Shown here in pieces: positions 1 through 7,054 of a stretch of 15,081 nt of DNA. Position 1 is the first letter of the stretch. Each line of letters opens with the position of its first letter. Below the pieces are notes generated by a model. It did not search any database, was not told the DNA's origin, and saw nothing but the letters and a program-made list of their open reading frames with translations. Source of the stretch: Panacagrimonas sp041635265 (GTDB lineage Bacteria; Pseudomonadota; Gammaproteobacteria; Nevskiales; Nevskiaceae); assembly GCA_041635265.1 (NCBI GenBank), contig JBFJJV010000071.1, positions 1 through 15,081 on the forward strand, read 5' to 3'. The position numbers and the translations under genes are program-made.

Positions 1-558
1 ACCCGCACTGATCGCCAGTGCTTCGTTGAGCGCGATTTCCGCAGATGGCAGGTCCGAACGCCGCGGCACGTCAAAGGTCATGCGCTCGAGTTTCGGTTCC
101 TGCTTCTCACTTTGTGATTTCTCACCGCGGCAGGTTTCGAAGCGATAAAGAATGCCGTGGGTGACCAACTGTGCCTGCTGCACGTTCCAATGAACGTCAC
201 GACCCTTGACGTCCTGGTGCGTCAGAAAATTGACAGCATCGATCGCGCCGGTTCTGCCCACGGCGGCGGTACTGGCATGGATGGCCTTGCGAAAGGCGGT
301 GTCATCAAAGTTACGTTCCTTGCCCAGACCCACGAGGAGTACGCGGTCAGCGAAGATTCCCGGCAGACTGTGCAGAAGCAGTGTCTGGCCGAGGCGGCCA
401 TCCATGTCGCCGCGGCGCATGACGCTGGCAATCGCGCCGCCAGCGATTTGATCGATTGATTCAGCTTGCGCGCTCAGACTGCGACGTTCGTAGACACCGA
501 CAATAATGCAGGCAACGCGCTGCTTTTCGGGATTTCCGCTTTTTACAAAATATTCCAT
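1..558 (-). CDS. pepA: Leucyl aminopeptidase (M17 family), N-terminal part, truncated by window edge
   Basis: This is the first 186 codons of a cytosolic M17 leucyl aminopeptidase, read from ATG at 556-558 towards base 1; the frame is still open at the edge. The translation begins MEYFVKSGNPEKQR and continues through a hydrophobic strand (VACIIVGVYE), then GRLGQTLLLHSLPG and ADRVLLVGLGK. This is the typical N-terminal macro-like domain of PepA, which packs against the hexamer and in Escherichia coli also binds DNA. The metal-binding catalytic domain would lie left of the window. Family knowledge: PepA releases N-terminal amino acids, preferring Leu, with two divalent metals. It is divergent from lptF, an arrangement common in gammaproteobacteria. 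Call made from N-terminal motifs only, supported by synteny. Confidence 0.88.
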   Translation of the reverse strand, partial: MEYFVKSGNPEKQRVACIIVGVYERRSLSAQAESIDQIAGGAIASVMRRGDMDGRLGQTLLLHSLPGIFADRVLLVGLGKERNFDDTAFRKAIHASTAAVGRTGAIDAVNFLTHQDVKGRDVHWNVQQAQLVTHGILYRFETCRGEKSQSEKQEPKLERMTFDVPRRSDLPSAEIALNEALAISAG

Positions 559-670
559 GTGGGTCTCGGGCCGATTAATTAGGCGGTGATGGCGATCAGC
601 CGGAGTATGCGGCAGTGACTCCGATAATCGCTCGAGTGCGGGAGCGCCCCTTTGAACTTGTCTAAAAGAG

Positions 671-699
671 CGTGTTCTGCGTGAACCCGCCAGAACACG
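671..699. promoter_or_regulatory. Perfect 9-bp inverted repeat between pepA and lptF
   Basis: CGTGTTCTG (671-679) and CAGAACACG (691-699) are exact reverse complements separated by 11 bases. The repeat lies in the 245-bp region between the divergent pepA and lptF starts, 105 bp upstream of lptF. No U-tract follows on either strand, so an operator or an RNA hairpin in a leader is more likely than a terminator. I see no convincing sigma-70 promoter on either side. A CATAAT hexamer at 763-768 lacks a well-spaced -35. Confidence 0.45.
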
Positions 700-803
700 G
701 GCAACTTTATCAAGTTTTCATCTTTAGCCCATCTTGATTGCCCCCTCAGATCGGCGCCGCTGCATAATGCGCAGCCGGATCGGCACTTTGCCCTCACCAA
801 TCT

Positions 804-1895
804 ATGCTCAGCGGGACTCTTGATCGATATTTGCTGCGCGAAACAGCGGCAGCGACGCTTGCGGTGACGCTGGTGTTGCTGGCCATCATGCTGTCGGCGC
901 GCTTTGCAAGATTTCTAGGCGCGGTCGCTACCGGCGATCTGCCGCGTGAGGTGCTGGCGCTGGTGGTGGGGCTTTCCAGTGTGCAGTATCTGGTGCTGCT
1001 GATTCCGGCTGCTTTGCTGCTTGCCGTGATGCTGACGCTGGGCCGTTTGTACAAGGACAGCGAAGTCGCCGCCATGATGGGTTGCGGTGTGAGCCTGGGC
1101 GATCTCTATCGACCTTTCTTGTGGCTCTCAGCCCTGATGGCGACGATTACCGCCTTTCTTGCATTTCAGGCCGGGCCCTGGGCTGGGCGCCAAGTGGATT
1201 ACATCTCCAAGGACGCCAGTCGTCTGGTTCAGTACACCCCGTTTGAGCCGGGTCGGTTCAAGACGGTGGCCGGTGGTCAGGCCGTCTTCTATACAGAGCA
1301 GATGGATGCCGGCGGCGAAAATCTGAGCACCGTATTTGCCCGGCTGGAGAGTAAAAAAGGCGAAAGCGTGGTGATGGCTAAAAGTGGCAGGCAAAAAGTT
1401 GACCCCAGCAATGGTGAGCGCAAGGTCACTCTGATTTCGGGTTCGCGTTATGCCGGTGAGCCGGGTCAGGCGGATTTCGAGATTATCGAATTTGATGAAC
1501 TCGAAACGCGCATCACACCGCCGCCCTTTCTGTATGCCAGCAGCAAGCGAAAGCTGACCCCTACGAGCCAATTGCTGGCCTCGGTAGACCCGGAAGATCA
1601 GGCGGAGCTGGCCTGGCGAATTGCCGCGCCAATCTCCGTCTTTGTTCTTGGCTTGCTCGCCGTGCCTCTTTCCTATCTGAGGCCCAGGCAGGGGCGCTAT
1701 GGAAAGCTGGTTCTGGGTATTGTTTTGTATCTGGTCTACTCCAATTTGATGGGGCTGGGTCAGGCCTGGATCGCCAAAGGCCAGGTGCCAAGCGCCATCG
1801 GATTGTGGTGGGTTCACCTGATATTTGCAGGCGCCGGGCTGATCATGTTTGCGCAGCGGCAGGGCTGGTTTCAGCAAAAAACGAGAGCCAAGTAA
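804..1895 (+). CDS. lptF: LPS export ABC transporter permease LptF
   Basis: A 363-residue inner-membrane permease (YjgP/YjgQ family). The N-terminal half has hydrophobic segments at about residues 15-35 and 50-78. A soluble periplasmic jellyroll region spans about 120-265. The C-terminal half has three further membrane segments from about residue 270 (LAWRIAAPISVFVLGLLAVP). The motif TLGRLYKDSEVAAMMGCGVS (about 77-96) is the coupling-helix region that contacts the LptB ATPase. With LptG and LptB it extracts lipopolysaccharide from the inner membrane and feeds the LptC-LptA bridge. Length fits the family. The start is ATG 804 without a strong Shine-Dalgarno. lptG follows 35 bp after its stop, giving an lptF-lptG operon. 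Confidence 0.95.
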   Translation: MLSGTLDRYLLRETAAATLAVTLVLLAIMLSARFARFLGAVATGDLPREVLALVVGLSSVQYLVLLIPAALLLAVMLTLGRLYKDSEVAAMMGCGVSLGDLYRPFLWLSALMATITAFLAFQAGPWAGRQVDYISKDASRLVQYTPFEPGRFKTVAGGQAVFYTEQMDAGGENLSTVFARLESKKGESVVMAKSGRQKVDPSNGERKVTLISGSRYAGEPGQADFEIIEFDELETRITPPPFLYASSKRKLTPTSQLLASVDPEDQAELAWRIAAPISVFVLGLLAVPLSYLRPRQGRYGKLVLGIVLYLVYSNLMGLGQAWIAKGQVPSAIGLWWVHLIFAGAGLIMFAQRQGWFQQKTRAK

Positions 1896-1930
1896 GTGAG
1901 CCACTCGAGGATCTTCAGGCGACATCTCCA

Positions 1931-3001
1931 ATGCTAGGCCAGGCCGACCGCTACATTATCCGTGCAATCTTTGGCCTGACCGGTATCGTCGGGCTGGGGC
2001 TGGTTACGTTGTTCAGTTTCATCAGTTTCATTACGGAGATCGATCAGGGCGACAAGTCCATGAGTGTCTCCAGCATATTCCAGGTGACCGTGCTGACCAT
2101 GCCTGCCGGCCTATATGTGCTGATGCCCCTGGTCGCCATGCTGGGCACGCTGCTCGGCATCGGCCAGATGGCCGCTCAGAGTGAGCTCACCGCACTACGG
2201 GCCGCCGGCTACTCCAATTATCGAATCGGCGGCGCAGCTCTGATTGCGGGGCTCTTGCTCGGCGTGCTCGCAGTGGCTCTGGGTGAGAGCATTGCGCCCG
2301 CAGGGCAGCAGGCTGCCGAGCGGGTGAAGCTGGCGGCGCGCTCCGGTGATCAAGTAAAGGAAGGCGTTCGCGCCAAACCGCTGTGGCTGCGTGACGGCGC
2401 TAGCATCTACTACATTCAGAGCCTGCAAGCGCGGGATCGGTTCGCCAACGCCGAGATCTATCGTTTCAACGAAGAACTCAAATTGGATTCCATCCTGTCG
2501 ATCGAGTCCGCACGGCATCAGGACAAGCAATGGCGGCTTCATGGCGTGGTCGAAACTCGGTTTGAAGACGATGCAGTGCGCATAGCGCAACGCGGCGATA
2601 TGGACTGGCCAAGTGGACTGGATCCTGAAGTGCTGGAACTCTATGTGCTGGAGGCAGACAATGTCTCGGCAAGCGGCCTGCTGCGGCTGGCTCAATATCT
2701 GGAAAGCAACGGACTCGATGCCAGCGAGCAACGTCTGGAGCTGTGGCGGAAAATCATCGCGCCCATCACCGTCATGGCCATGGTGCTGTTTGCAGTGCCT
2801 TTTGTCTTTGGCCCCACTCGTGGCGGCGGCGCTGGCCAGCAGTTGCTGATCGGCGTGCTGGTAGGTATCAGCTTTCACCTGCTCAACGAAGTTTCGGGAA
2901 ATCTCGGTGCTCTGTACGGATGGACGGCGCCCGTTGCCGCCGGATTGCCTACTTTGCTGTTGATGATCTTCGCTGGCTATCGCTTACACGTAGCGCACTA
3001 G
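1931..3001 (+). CDS. lptG: LPS export ABC transporter permease LptG
   Basis: A 356-residue partner permease of LptF in the LptB2FG lipopolysaccharide exporter. It begins MLGQADRYIIRAIFGLTGIV and has N-terminal membrane helices followed by the coupling region GQMAAQSELTALRAAGYSNY. The central region is periplasmic. The C-terminal part carries ELWRKIIAPITVMAMVLFAV and FHLLNEVSGNLGALYGW, both very characteristic of LptG. The open frame reaches back to 1805 inside lptF, but those codons look unrelated to LptG. I therefore place the start at ATG 1931, with a weak AGG at 1917-1919. The neighbouring gene to the right is convergent. No clear terminator is visible in 3002-3170, only short imperfect inverted repeats. 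Confidence 0.94.
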   Translation: MLGQADRYIIRAIFGLTGIVGLGLVTLFSFISFITEIDQGDKSMSVSSIFQVTVLTMPAGLYVLMPLVAMLGTLLGIGQMAAQSELTALRAAGYSNYRIGGAALIAGLLLGVLAVALGESIAPAGQQAAERVKLAARSGDQVKEGVRAKPLWLRDGASIYYIQSLQARDRFANAEIYRFNEELKLDSILSIESARHQDKQWRLHGVVETRFEDDAVRIAQRGDMDWPSGLDPEVLELYVLEADNVSASGLLRLAQYLESNGLDASEQRLELWRKIIAPITVMAMVLFAVPFVFGPTRGGGAGQQLLIGVLVGISFHLLNEVSGNLGALYGWTAPVAAGLPTLLLMIFAGYRLHVAH

Positions 3002-3170
3002 AACGATCGACGGCGCGAGTCCGAGACTGCGGCTGGATGTCGGAGGCGGGAACGCCGCGTGAACATTTTCCCGTAGAACCAGCCGTCTGCGATCACGGCG
3101 GGATGGATGCTCAACGCCGGTATTCAGCCCTAGGATTTTTCGTTCCTATAACGCTGAGCGGCTTCCAGAC

Positions 3171-3614
3171 TCAGGCAGGAGAGGTCAGGGGCTCCATGCC
3201 GAATTGCTTGAACCACTGCGCGCGCTCGGCTTCGGTCGCGCCGCTGGCGTCGTCGTAATTGACGGTCAGCTCCTCGCCCTGTCGGATGTCGCGCAGTGCG
3301 GAGTAAATTAGCAGTGAATTCATCTTGTCAGCGCGATACTGCATATTTGCTGGGTTGTCGTGGTTGTACATGGCGCCGTAACCCAGCGACAGAGCAGAGC
3401 AGGGTTCCGCGTCCGTCAGCAGCCCCCAGTCGAATACGATCATTTTGAGCGGCAGCGGAAGCTCGTCGAAGGGCGTGAGCAGGATCACGACGGGCGCGCG
3501 CTCAACGATTTCGCCCTGATGAAAGTCGCGATACGCGAACGCACCACGGCCCTTGGTGGTGCCGGTGTCCGCAAAAAAAATGTCGGGCGGCAGCATTTTG
3601 CTCGATGGATCCAA
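3171..3614 (-). CDS. Small SET-domain protein, putative protein-lysine methyltransferase
   Basis: A 147-residue protein consisting almost entirely of a SET domain. It has the N-terminal glycine motif KGRGAFA (21-27), the cofactor/substrate motif GAMYNHDNPAN (80-90, with the NH pair at 84-85), and the C-terminal GEELTVNYDD (113-122, with Y120 in the position of the catalytic tyrosine). SET proteins transfer a methyl group from S-adenosylmethionine to lysine; the bacterial substrate here is unknown. The start is TTG 3612-3614, preceded by a good GGGGA ribosome site 8 bases upstream; ATG at 3594-3596 is the alternative and would remove six residues. It lies 16 bp behind the RDD gene on the same strand and is probably co-transcribed with it. 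Confidence 0.82.
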   Translation of the reverse strand: MDPSSKMLPPDIFFADTGTTKGRGAFAYRDFHQGEIVERAPVVILLTPFDELPLPLKMIVFDWGLLTDAEPCSALSLGYGAMYNHDNPANMQYRADKMNSLLIYSALRDIRQGEELTVNYDDASGATEAERAQWFKQFGMEPLTSPA

Positions 3615-3630
3615 TTTTCAGTCCCCACGC

Positions 3631-4134
3631 CTATTTGCTGGCAGCCAGCACTACAACCTCGGTCCCGGCCACCCAGTCACAGATTGCCCTACGCCGTCCC
3701 TGCATCAGCATCGGAATGGCTGACATTATCGTTGCCAGCGCAACCAGCACAATGCCACCACGGGCCTGATAGCCCAGCGGCAAATTGGGTAAAAACAAGA
3801 GCAGCGGCGCCAGCGTCGCAGCCCAGGTCAGCAGCATGACCCCATAGCGGACCGTCGCAACCGGCATTTTAAGCGGCATCCCGTCAATTCGCCTGACCTG
3901 AATTCGCCAGGCCCGCATGCCCAGCGTCTGCCCTCCGCGGACCCAGAACCAGGCGAAGAAGAACAAACCGACCCCAAACAGGTAGAACTGCATCCATAAC
4001 CAATAGCGGGGAAGACCAAGCAGGGCATCGCGAATGATCAGGTCCAGCAGGGCGGCCGCCATCCACAGTCCCAGCAGAAGCAGGCCGTCATACACAGCCG
4101 AGATGAGTCTTCGCCAGAGCGGAGCAGGAAACAT
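3631..4134 (-). CDS. RDD family integral membrane protein
   Basis: A 167-residue membrane protein. The RDD signature is visible as RRLISAVYDGLLLLGLW (8-24) in the first helix, and the family's hallmark GGQTLGMRAWRIQV is at about 67-80. A second pair of hydrophobic helices lies around 100-140. The tail CDWVAGTEVVV is also typical. RDD proteins have been linked to ion transport or exchange in some bacteria, but the function here is unknown. Its position next to lptFG is common in xanthomonads, as far as I know. It reads away from the repeat region at 4140-4600, and its promoter should lie in 4135-4290. Minus-strand TTGAC-like hexamers are present there, but without well-spaced -10 boxes. Confidence 0.85.
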   Translation of the reverse strand: MFPAPLWRRLISAVYDGLLLLGLWMAAALLDLIIRDALLGLPRYWLWMQFYLFGVGLFFFAWFWVRGGQTLGMRAWRIQVRRIDGMPLKMPVATVRYGVMLLTWAATLAPLLLFLPNLPLGYQARGGIVLVALATIMSAIPMLMQGRRRAICDWVAGTEVVVLAASK

Positions 4135-4206
4135 TCTAAATCTCTATCTAATGGTGTCGGAAGATCGTCAAATGCAGTCAAATCACGATAATTTGATCAT
4201 ATATGT

Positions 4207-4253
4207 CGCTATCGCACGCCAAATGCATTATCAGGATTGTGGCAGCGATAGCG
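4207..4253. repeat. Perfect 9-bp inverted repeat upstream of the RDD gene
   Basis: CGCTATCGC at 4207-4215 and GCGATAGCG at 4245-4253 are exact reverse complements with a 29-base loop. They lie between the RDD start and the tRNA-tail repeats. Function unknown; could be a regulatory palindrome or a REP-like relic. Confidence 0.4.
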
Positions 4254-4294
4254 TCCCGGAGGATTTGGCGCTTGCGCCGAGTCAGGGCGAGTCT

Positions 4295-4603
4295 TGCTGC
4301 CCCGGCTGGATTTGAACATAGAGACGCCGTCGGCGTCGCGTGGCGCTGAGCGGTAGCGAAGCAAGCTGCGCGCAGGTTCGACCGGGTGCGAGATGAGCAC
4401 GGACGGTTCAGCCTCTGCGGGGCCCCAAAAGGAGATCTGGTGCCCTCGGCAGGATTCGACCAATAGGTGCCGTCGGCGCCGTTTGGCGCTGAGCGGTAGC
4501 GAAGCAACCTGCGCGCAGGTTCGACCTGGTGCGAGATCAGCACGGACGATTCAGCCTCTGCGGGGCCCCAAAAGGAGATCTGGTGCCCTCGGCAGGATTC
4601 GAA
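4295..4603 (-). repeat. Tandem repeat, ~143-bp period, each unit carrying a tRNA 3' end
   Basis: Bases 4341-4460 and 4484-4603 match at 115 of 120 positions by my alignment, with an exact offset of 143. On the minus strand each unit carries a tRNA T-arm/acceptor 3' end finishing in CCA, at 4438 and at 4581. A third, more decayed 3' end (TGCTGCCCCGGCTGG, from 4295) sits one further period to the left. Unit B contains a perfect 16-bp palindrome, AACCTGCGCGCAGGTT (4506-4521), and the leftmost unit contains GACGCCGTCGGCGTC (4323-4337). Minus-strand open frames of 84-121 codons cross this region, but they merely follow the repeat and I do not call them genes. Confidence 0.85.
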
Positions 4604-4628
4604 CCTGCGACCCTCCGCTTAGGAGGCG
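4581..4628 (-). other. tRNA-Arg(CCU) 3' remnant; probable attachment site, left end of integrated element
   Basis: On the minus strand this gives the anticodon loop CTCCTAA, the 3' anticodon strand, variable loop, a perfect T-arm (GCAGG TTCGAAT CCTGC), the 3' acceptor strand and CCA. The 5' anticodon strand only partly pairs, and the D-arm and 5' acceptor are absent, being replaced by sequence leading to the integrase. This is the usual footprint of a tyrosine integrase that recombines in the 3' half of a tRNA gene. The expected partner, an intact minus-strand tRNA-Arg at the far end, would be right of the window. Confidence 0.7.
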
Positions 4629-4643
4629 ATGGCATAAAACACT

Positions 4644-4655
4644 CCAACATGTTGG
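4644..4655. promoter_or_regulatory. 12-bp perfect palindrome upstream of the integrase
   Basis: CCAACATGTTGG is its own reverse complement and lies between the tRNA remnant and the integrase start. It could be an integrase or excisionase arm site, or an operator controlling int. A weak promoter-like pair (TTGCAT 4656-4661, CATACT 4681-4686, spacing 19) follows it. Confidence 0.35.
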
Positions 4656-4703
4656 TTGCATTGAAAGAAACCCATTCTGGCATACTTCCTATCTGCTCAC
4701 CAT

Positions 4704-5930
4704 ATGCTGGCGTGCTCGATGGCGTACTACAAGAAGCGTGAATGGGAGACGATTACCGAGTACGCGAACGGCCGCTCGAAGAAGGCCCGCGAGGTCCGTC
4801 ACGACTTCCGGATTGTACTGCCGGGCGGACGGCGACTCACCAAGACTTTCAAGAACCTGGACGCCGGCCGTCGTTGGGCGGCAGAACAGGAGCGCCTGGT
4901 CGAGATGGGTGCGTATGTGGTCGGCATTGAGCAAGCCAAGGATGTGACGCTCAGGCAGATCCTTGAACGCTTTCTCGAAGAGGATGAATCCAAGCGCAAG
5001 TCGCCTACCCACGCGTCGAGCTGCGCAGCCCCGCTGATCGCGCAGCTTGGCGGCATTCCCCTTGCCCGACTGACTCCCGAAGACATTGGGGCCTATCGGG
5101 ATGAAAGGCTGCTGCAGAAGCGGCGCAGGGGCGGAGGTCGTGCCGGACAACCGTCTGTTGAGCTTGATCGAACGGTCCAACCCTCGACCGTGAAAAAGGA
5201 GCTGGCGTTCCTGGCCCGAGTGATTGATGTTGCGACCAAGCGTTGGGGTTACCGGCTCCCATTTGGTAATCCGGCTCGCGGCGTAGAGCGGCCATCAGAG
5301 GGGAGCGGGCGCGACCGGCGACTGGTCAATGACGAAGAAGAAAGATTGCTGGCCGCTGCCGGGAGCAACTTGGTTCTGAGCAGTGCAATTGTTCTTCTGA
5401 TTGAGACCGCCGCCCGAAGGGGAGAGCTGTGGGCAATCGAATGGCGCGACATTGATTACGAGAGGAAAACCTTGCTGCTACGTGGTGAAGATGCCGGCGC
5501 CAGTAAGACGGGGCAAGCGAACACCAGGAGAACGGTGCCGTTGAGTCCTCGAGCCGTGGACGCGTTCAAGGCCCTTGAGCCAAAACGCGAAAAGGATAGG
5601 GTAGGGAAGGTCTTTCACATCGATGTCGAATCGATCAGCCAAGCTTTTGAGCGTGCGAGGAAGCGGGCGCACATCAAAAATCTGACGCTTCACGATCTGC
5701 GACACGAAGCCACCAGTCGCCTGTTTGAGCTGGGTCTTAACATGATGGAGGTCTCGACCATCACCGGGCACAAGACGCTGGATATGCTCAGACGTTACAC
5801 TCAACTTCGCGCGGAGCAGATTGGAATGCGCATGGAGACATTGGTAGCGCAGACGGCTGGGACCAGCGCGCCATTGGAAATCCAACTCGCCGCGATCCGC
5901 GAAGAATTGGCGCTACTTCGCAAGAACTGA
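4704..5930 (+). CDS. int: Tyrosine recombinase / integrase
   Basis: A 408-residue phage-type integrase. The N-terminal part (1-75) is arm-binding-like. A core-binding SAM-like domain spans about 80-185, and the catalytic domain about 205-385. The full catalytic set is visible: R238 in TAARRGEL, K268 in the SKTGQANTRRTVPL strand, H330 and R333 in HDLRHEATSR, H356 in GHKT, and nucleophile Y365 in LRRYTQ. It ends in a short helical tail (IREELALLRKN). It probably catalyses site-specific recombination at the adjacent tRNA-Arg(CCU) gene. ATG 4704 and ATG 4719 are both possible starts, and neither has a clear ribosome site. It is followed 15 bases after its stop codon by an intact tRNA-Arg on the same strand. 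Confidence 0.93.
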   Translation: MLACSMAYYKKREWETITEYANGRSKKAREVRHDFRIVLPGGRRLTKTFKNLDAGRRWAAEQERLVEMGAYVVGIEQAKDVTLRQILERFLEEDESKRKSPTHASSCAAPLIAQLGGIPLARLTPEDIGAYRDERLLQKRRRGGGRAGQPSVELDRTVQPSTVKKELAFLARVIDVATKRWGYRLPFGNPARGVERPSEGSGRDRRLVNDEEERLLAAAGSNLVLSSAIVLLIETAARRGELWAIEWRDIDYERKTLLLRGEDAGASKTGQANTRRTVPLSPRAVDAFKALEPKREKDRVGKVFHIDVESISQAFERARKRAHIKNLTLHDLRHEATSRLFELGLNMMEVSTITGHKTLDMLRRYTQLRAEQIGMRMETLVAQTAGTSAPLEIQLAAIREELALLRKN

Positions 5931-5944
5931 AAATCTAAATTATT

Positions 5945-6021
5945 GCCTCGGTAGCTCAGCTGGATAGAGCGCGCCCCTCCTAAGGGCGAGGTCGCAGGTT
6001 CGAATCCTGCTCGGGGCACCA
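5945..6021 (+). tRNA. tRNA-Arg (anticodon CCU), intact
   Basis: A complete 77-nt cloverleaf including an encoded CCA. The acceptor stem GCCTCGG pairs with TCGGGGC (two G-U pairs). The D-arm is GCTC/GAGC with a 9-nt loop, and the anticodon stem is CGCCC/GGGCG with loop CTCCTAA (anticodon CCT). The T-arm is GCAGG-TTCGAAT-CCTGC. It decodes AGG. It is opposite in orientation to the tRNA-Arg remnant at 4581-4628 and differs from it in the anticodon and acceptor stems, so it is a distinct gene rather than the other attachment half. Its position just after int suggests it is element cargo. Confidence 0.95.
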
Positions 6022-6033
6022 CCTAGGTAGCGC

Positions 6034-6561
6034 TTAGTGACCGTATCGCTTGCGCTTTCGTCGCAAGTAATCGTCCGCCTTTCGCAAATAGACCGGACAT
6101 CTTGATCCAAATATGGCGGTTGTGGTGGCGATAACGATGATCTCAGTGCAGGCAAATGTGCTTTCGCCAGTTGAGAATAGATGAAGGGTCAGCGCGGTCA
6201 GGATGCACGCGAAAAGGCCGACGCAGCCTTGGGCGAACATGACGAATCGGTTGTGTTGGCGAAGAAACACGGTGAGCATTTTCTCGCTAGGAATCGTGTT
6301 CTCGAATATCTGAATCCGATACTGATGCCCAAACACTCCCGCGATAACAAATAGGCTCGCGATTAATGCTCCTGTGCTCCGCAGATCTAAGTCGGCGGAA
6401 GCGATGTTTGCTGTCAGAAGGTCGAGCCCCCACAAGATCGCGATTACTGCGATCGAGAGCGAAGCGTGCCGCGTCAGTGCTTCACTCCTTCCTTCGCTAA
6501 GGCTCATGCTAATCAGCAGTTCCCTTGCTATTGCAGATTCACAATTCATCGGGTTGCTCAT
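6034..6561 (-). CDS. Small multi-pass membrane protein of unknown function
   Basis: A 175-residue protein whose family I do not recognise. Four hydrophobic segments are visible: about residues 35-50 (SIAVIAILWGLDLLTANI), 64-80 (ALIASLFVIAGVFG), 106-130 (FVMFAQGCVGLFACILTALTLHLF) and 138-152. A strongly basic C-terminus (YLRRKRKRYGH) follows and is probably cytoplasmic. The gene lies 25 bp behind the Xre repressor on the same strand, so it is probably transcribed with it in the repressed, integrated state. That is a place where phages and satellites often keep lysogenic-conversion or superinfection-exclusion membrane proteins; this role is inference from position only. ATG 6561 has a poorly spaced AGGT. 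ATG 6549 is an alternative. Confidence 0.7.
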   Translation of the reverse strand: MSNPMNCESAIARELLISMSLSEGRSEALTRHASLSIAVIAILWGLDLLTANIASADLDLRSTGALIASLFVIAGVFGHQYRIQIFENTIPSEKMLTVFLRQHNRFVMFAQGCVGLFACILTALTLHLFSTGESTFACTEIIVIATTTAIFGSRCPVYLRKADDYLRRKRKRYGH

Positions 6562-6586
6562 TACCTGAATATCTCCAATATCCGAA

Positions 6587-7003
6587 TCAAGTTGCTGCCT
6601 TGATCAACATCGATACCTGCTTCTCGTCGAACGATTCTTCGGAAGAAAAGTATTCGAACATCAGTTCAGCAATTCGCCTTTTGTTTGCGGGGGAAATCTT
6701 GAGATTTAGCTCGCTCTCCTGATGCTCGATCGACTCGACGATTCGGCCAGTTAATTCCGCCATGCTCATTCCGATTTTTGGCTTGGCGGCTGAAGGCCCG
6801 CCAACAAGCCAAAGCGGATTGACGCGCATCTTTTCGTACAACGCGAAAAAAAGGTCCGCTGGAGGATCTCGCTCTCCTCGTTCCCAGGCCCCATAAGTTC
6901 TAGATAGAAAGCCCAGCTTCTCCGAGAACTCTTGCTGAGATAACCCAGATTCCTTTCTGACTTGGGCTAGGCGTTGCTGGAGGACTGTCGAATTGAGTGT
7001 CAT
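6587..7003 (-). CDS. Xre/CI-type helix-turn-helix repressor
   Basis: A 138-residue DNA-binding regulator. A classic HTH_3 domain occupies about residues 9-66: RLAQVRKESGLSQQEFSEKL, then GAWERGERDPPADLFFALYE, then the phage-repressor-like NPLWLVGG. The C-terminal part is short and helical and shows no LexA-type peptidase domain, so release from repression would not be RecA-driven autocleavage. The gene diverges from the AlpA-like gene, and the intervening 98 bases contain repeated ACGTG-type half-sites that are its likely operators. ATG 7001-7003 has no Shine-Dalgarno, as often seen for leaderless prophage repressor transcripts. Its role is inferred to be maintenance of the quiescent integrated state. 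Confidence 0.88.
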   Translation of the reverse strand: MTLNSTVLQQRLAQVRKESGLSQQEFSEKLGFLSRTYGAWERGERDPPADLFFALYEKMRVNPLWLVGGPSAAKPKIGMSMAELTGRIVESIEHQESELNLKISPANKRRIAELMFEYFSSEESFDEKQVSMLIKAAT

Positions 7004-7054
7004 TTACATAGAAAAATACACGAAACGTCTTTACGAACAAGAAAAGTCACTGTA

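Noticed and set aside
157..459. Plus-strand frame of 100 codons
   Set aside because: It is antisense to pepA, whose reading frame is clearly supported.
1128..2878. Long minus-strand open frames (267 and 227 codons) opposite lptF and lptG
   Set aside because: They lie wholly opposite two clear, family-matching genes and their translations lack any domain character; they are frame shadows of GC-rich coding.
3025..3140. Intrinsic terminator between lptG and the SET gene
   Set aside because: The best inverted repeats (CGGCTGG/CCAGCCG, 43 bases apart, and TAGGA/TCCTA around a T-run) are too short or too far apart to call.
4152..4167. A fourth tRNA-tail remnant one more period (143 bp) to the left, TGGTGTCGG
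   Set aside because: Only the first few bases resemble a tRNA end and no T-arm follows; coincidence cannot be excluded.
4178..4543. Minus-strand frames of 84-121 codons in the repeat region
   Set aside because: They simply follow the tandem tRNA-tail repeat, with the same peptide repeated in each unit; no ribosome site or domain.
5945..6021. Intact tRNA-Arg as the reconstituted attachment half paired with the 4581 remnant
   Set aside because: It is inverted relative to the remnant and has different anticodon and acceptor stems; attachment halves should be direct repeats.
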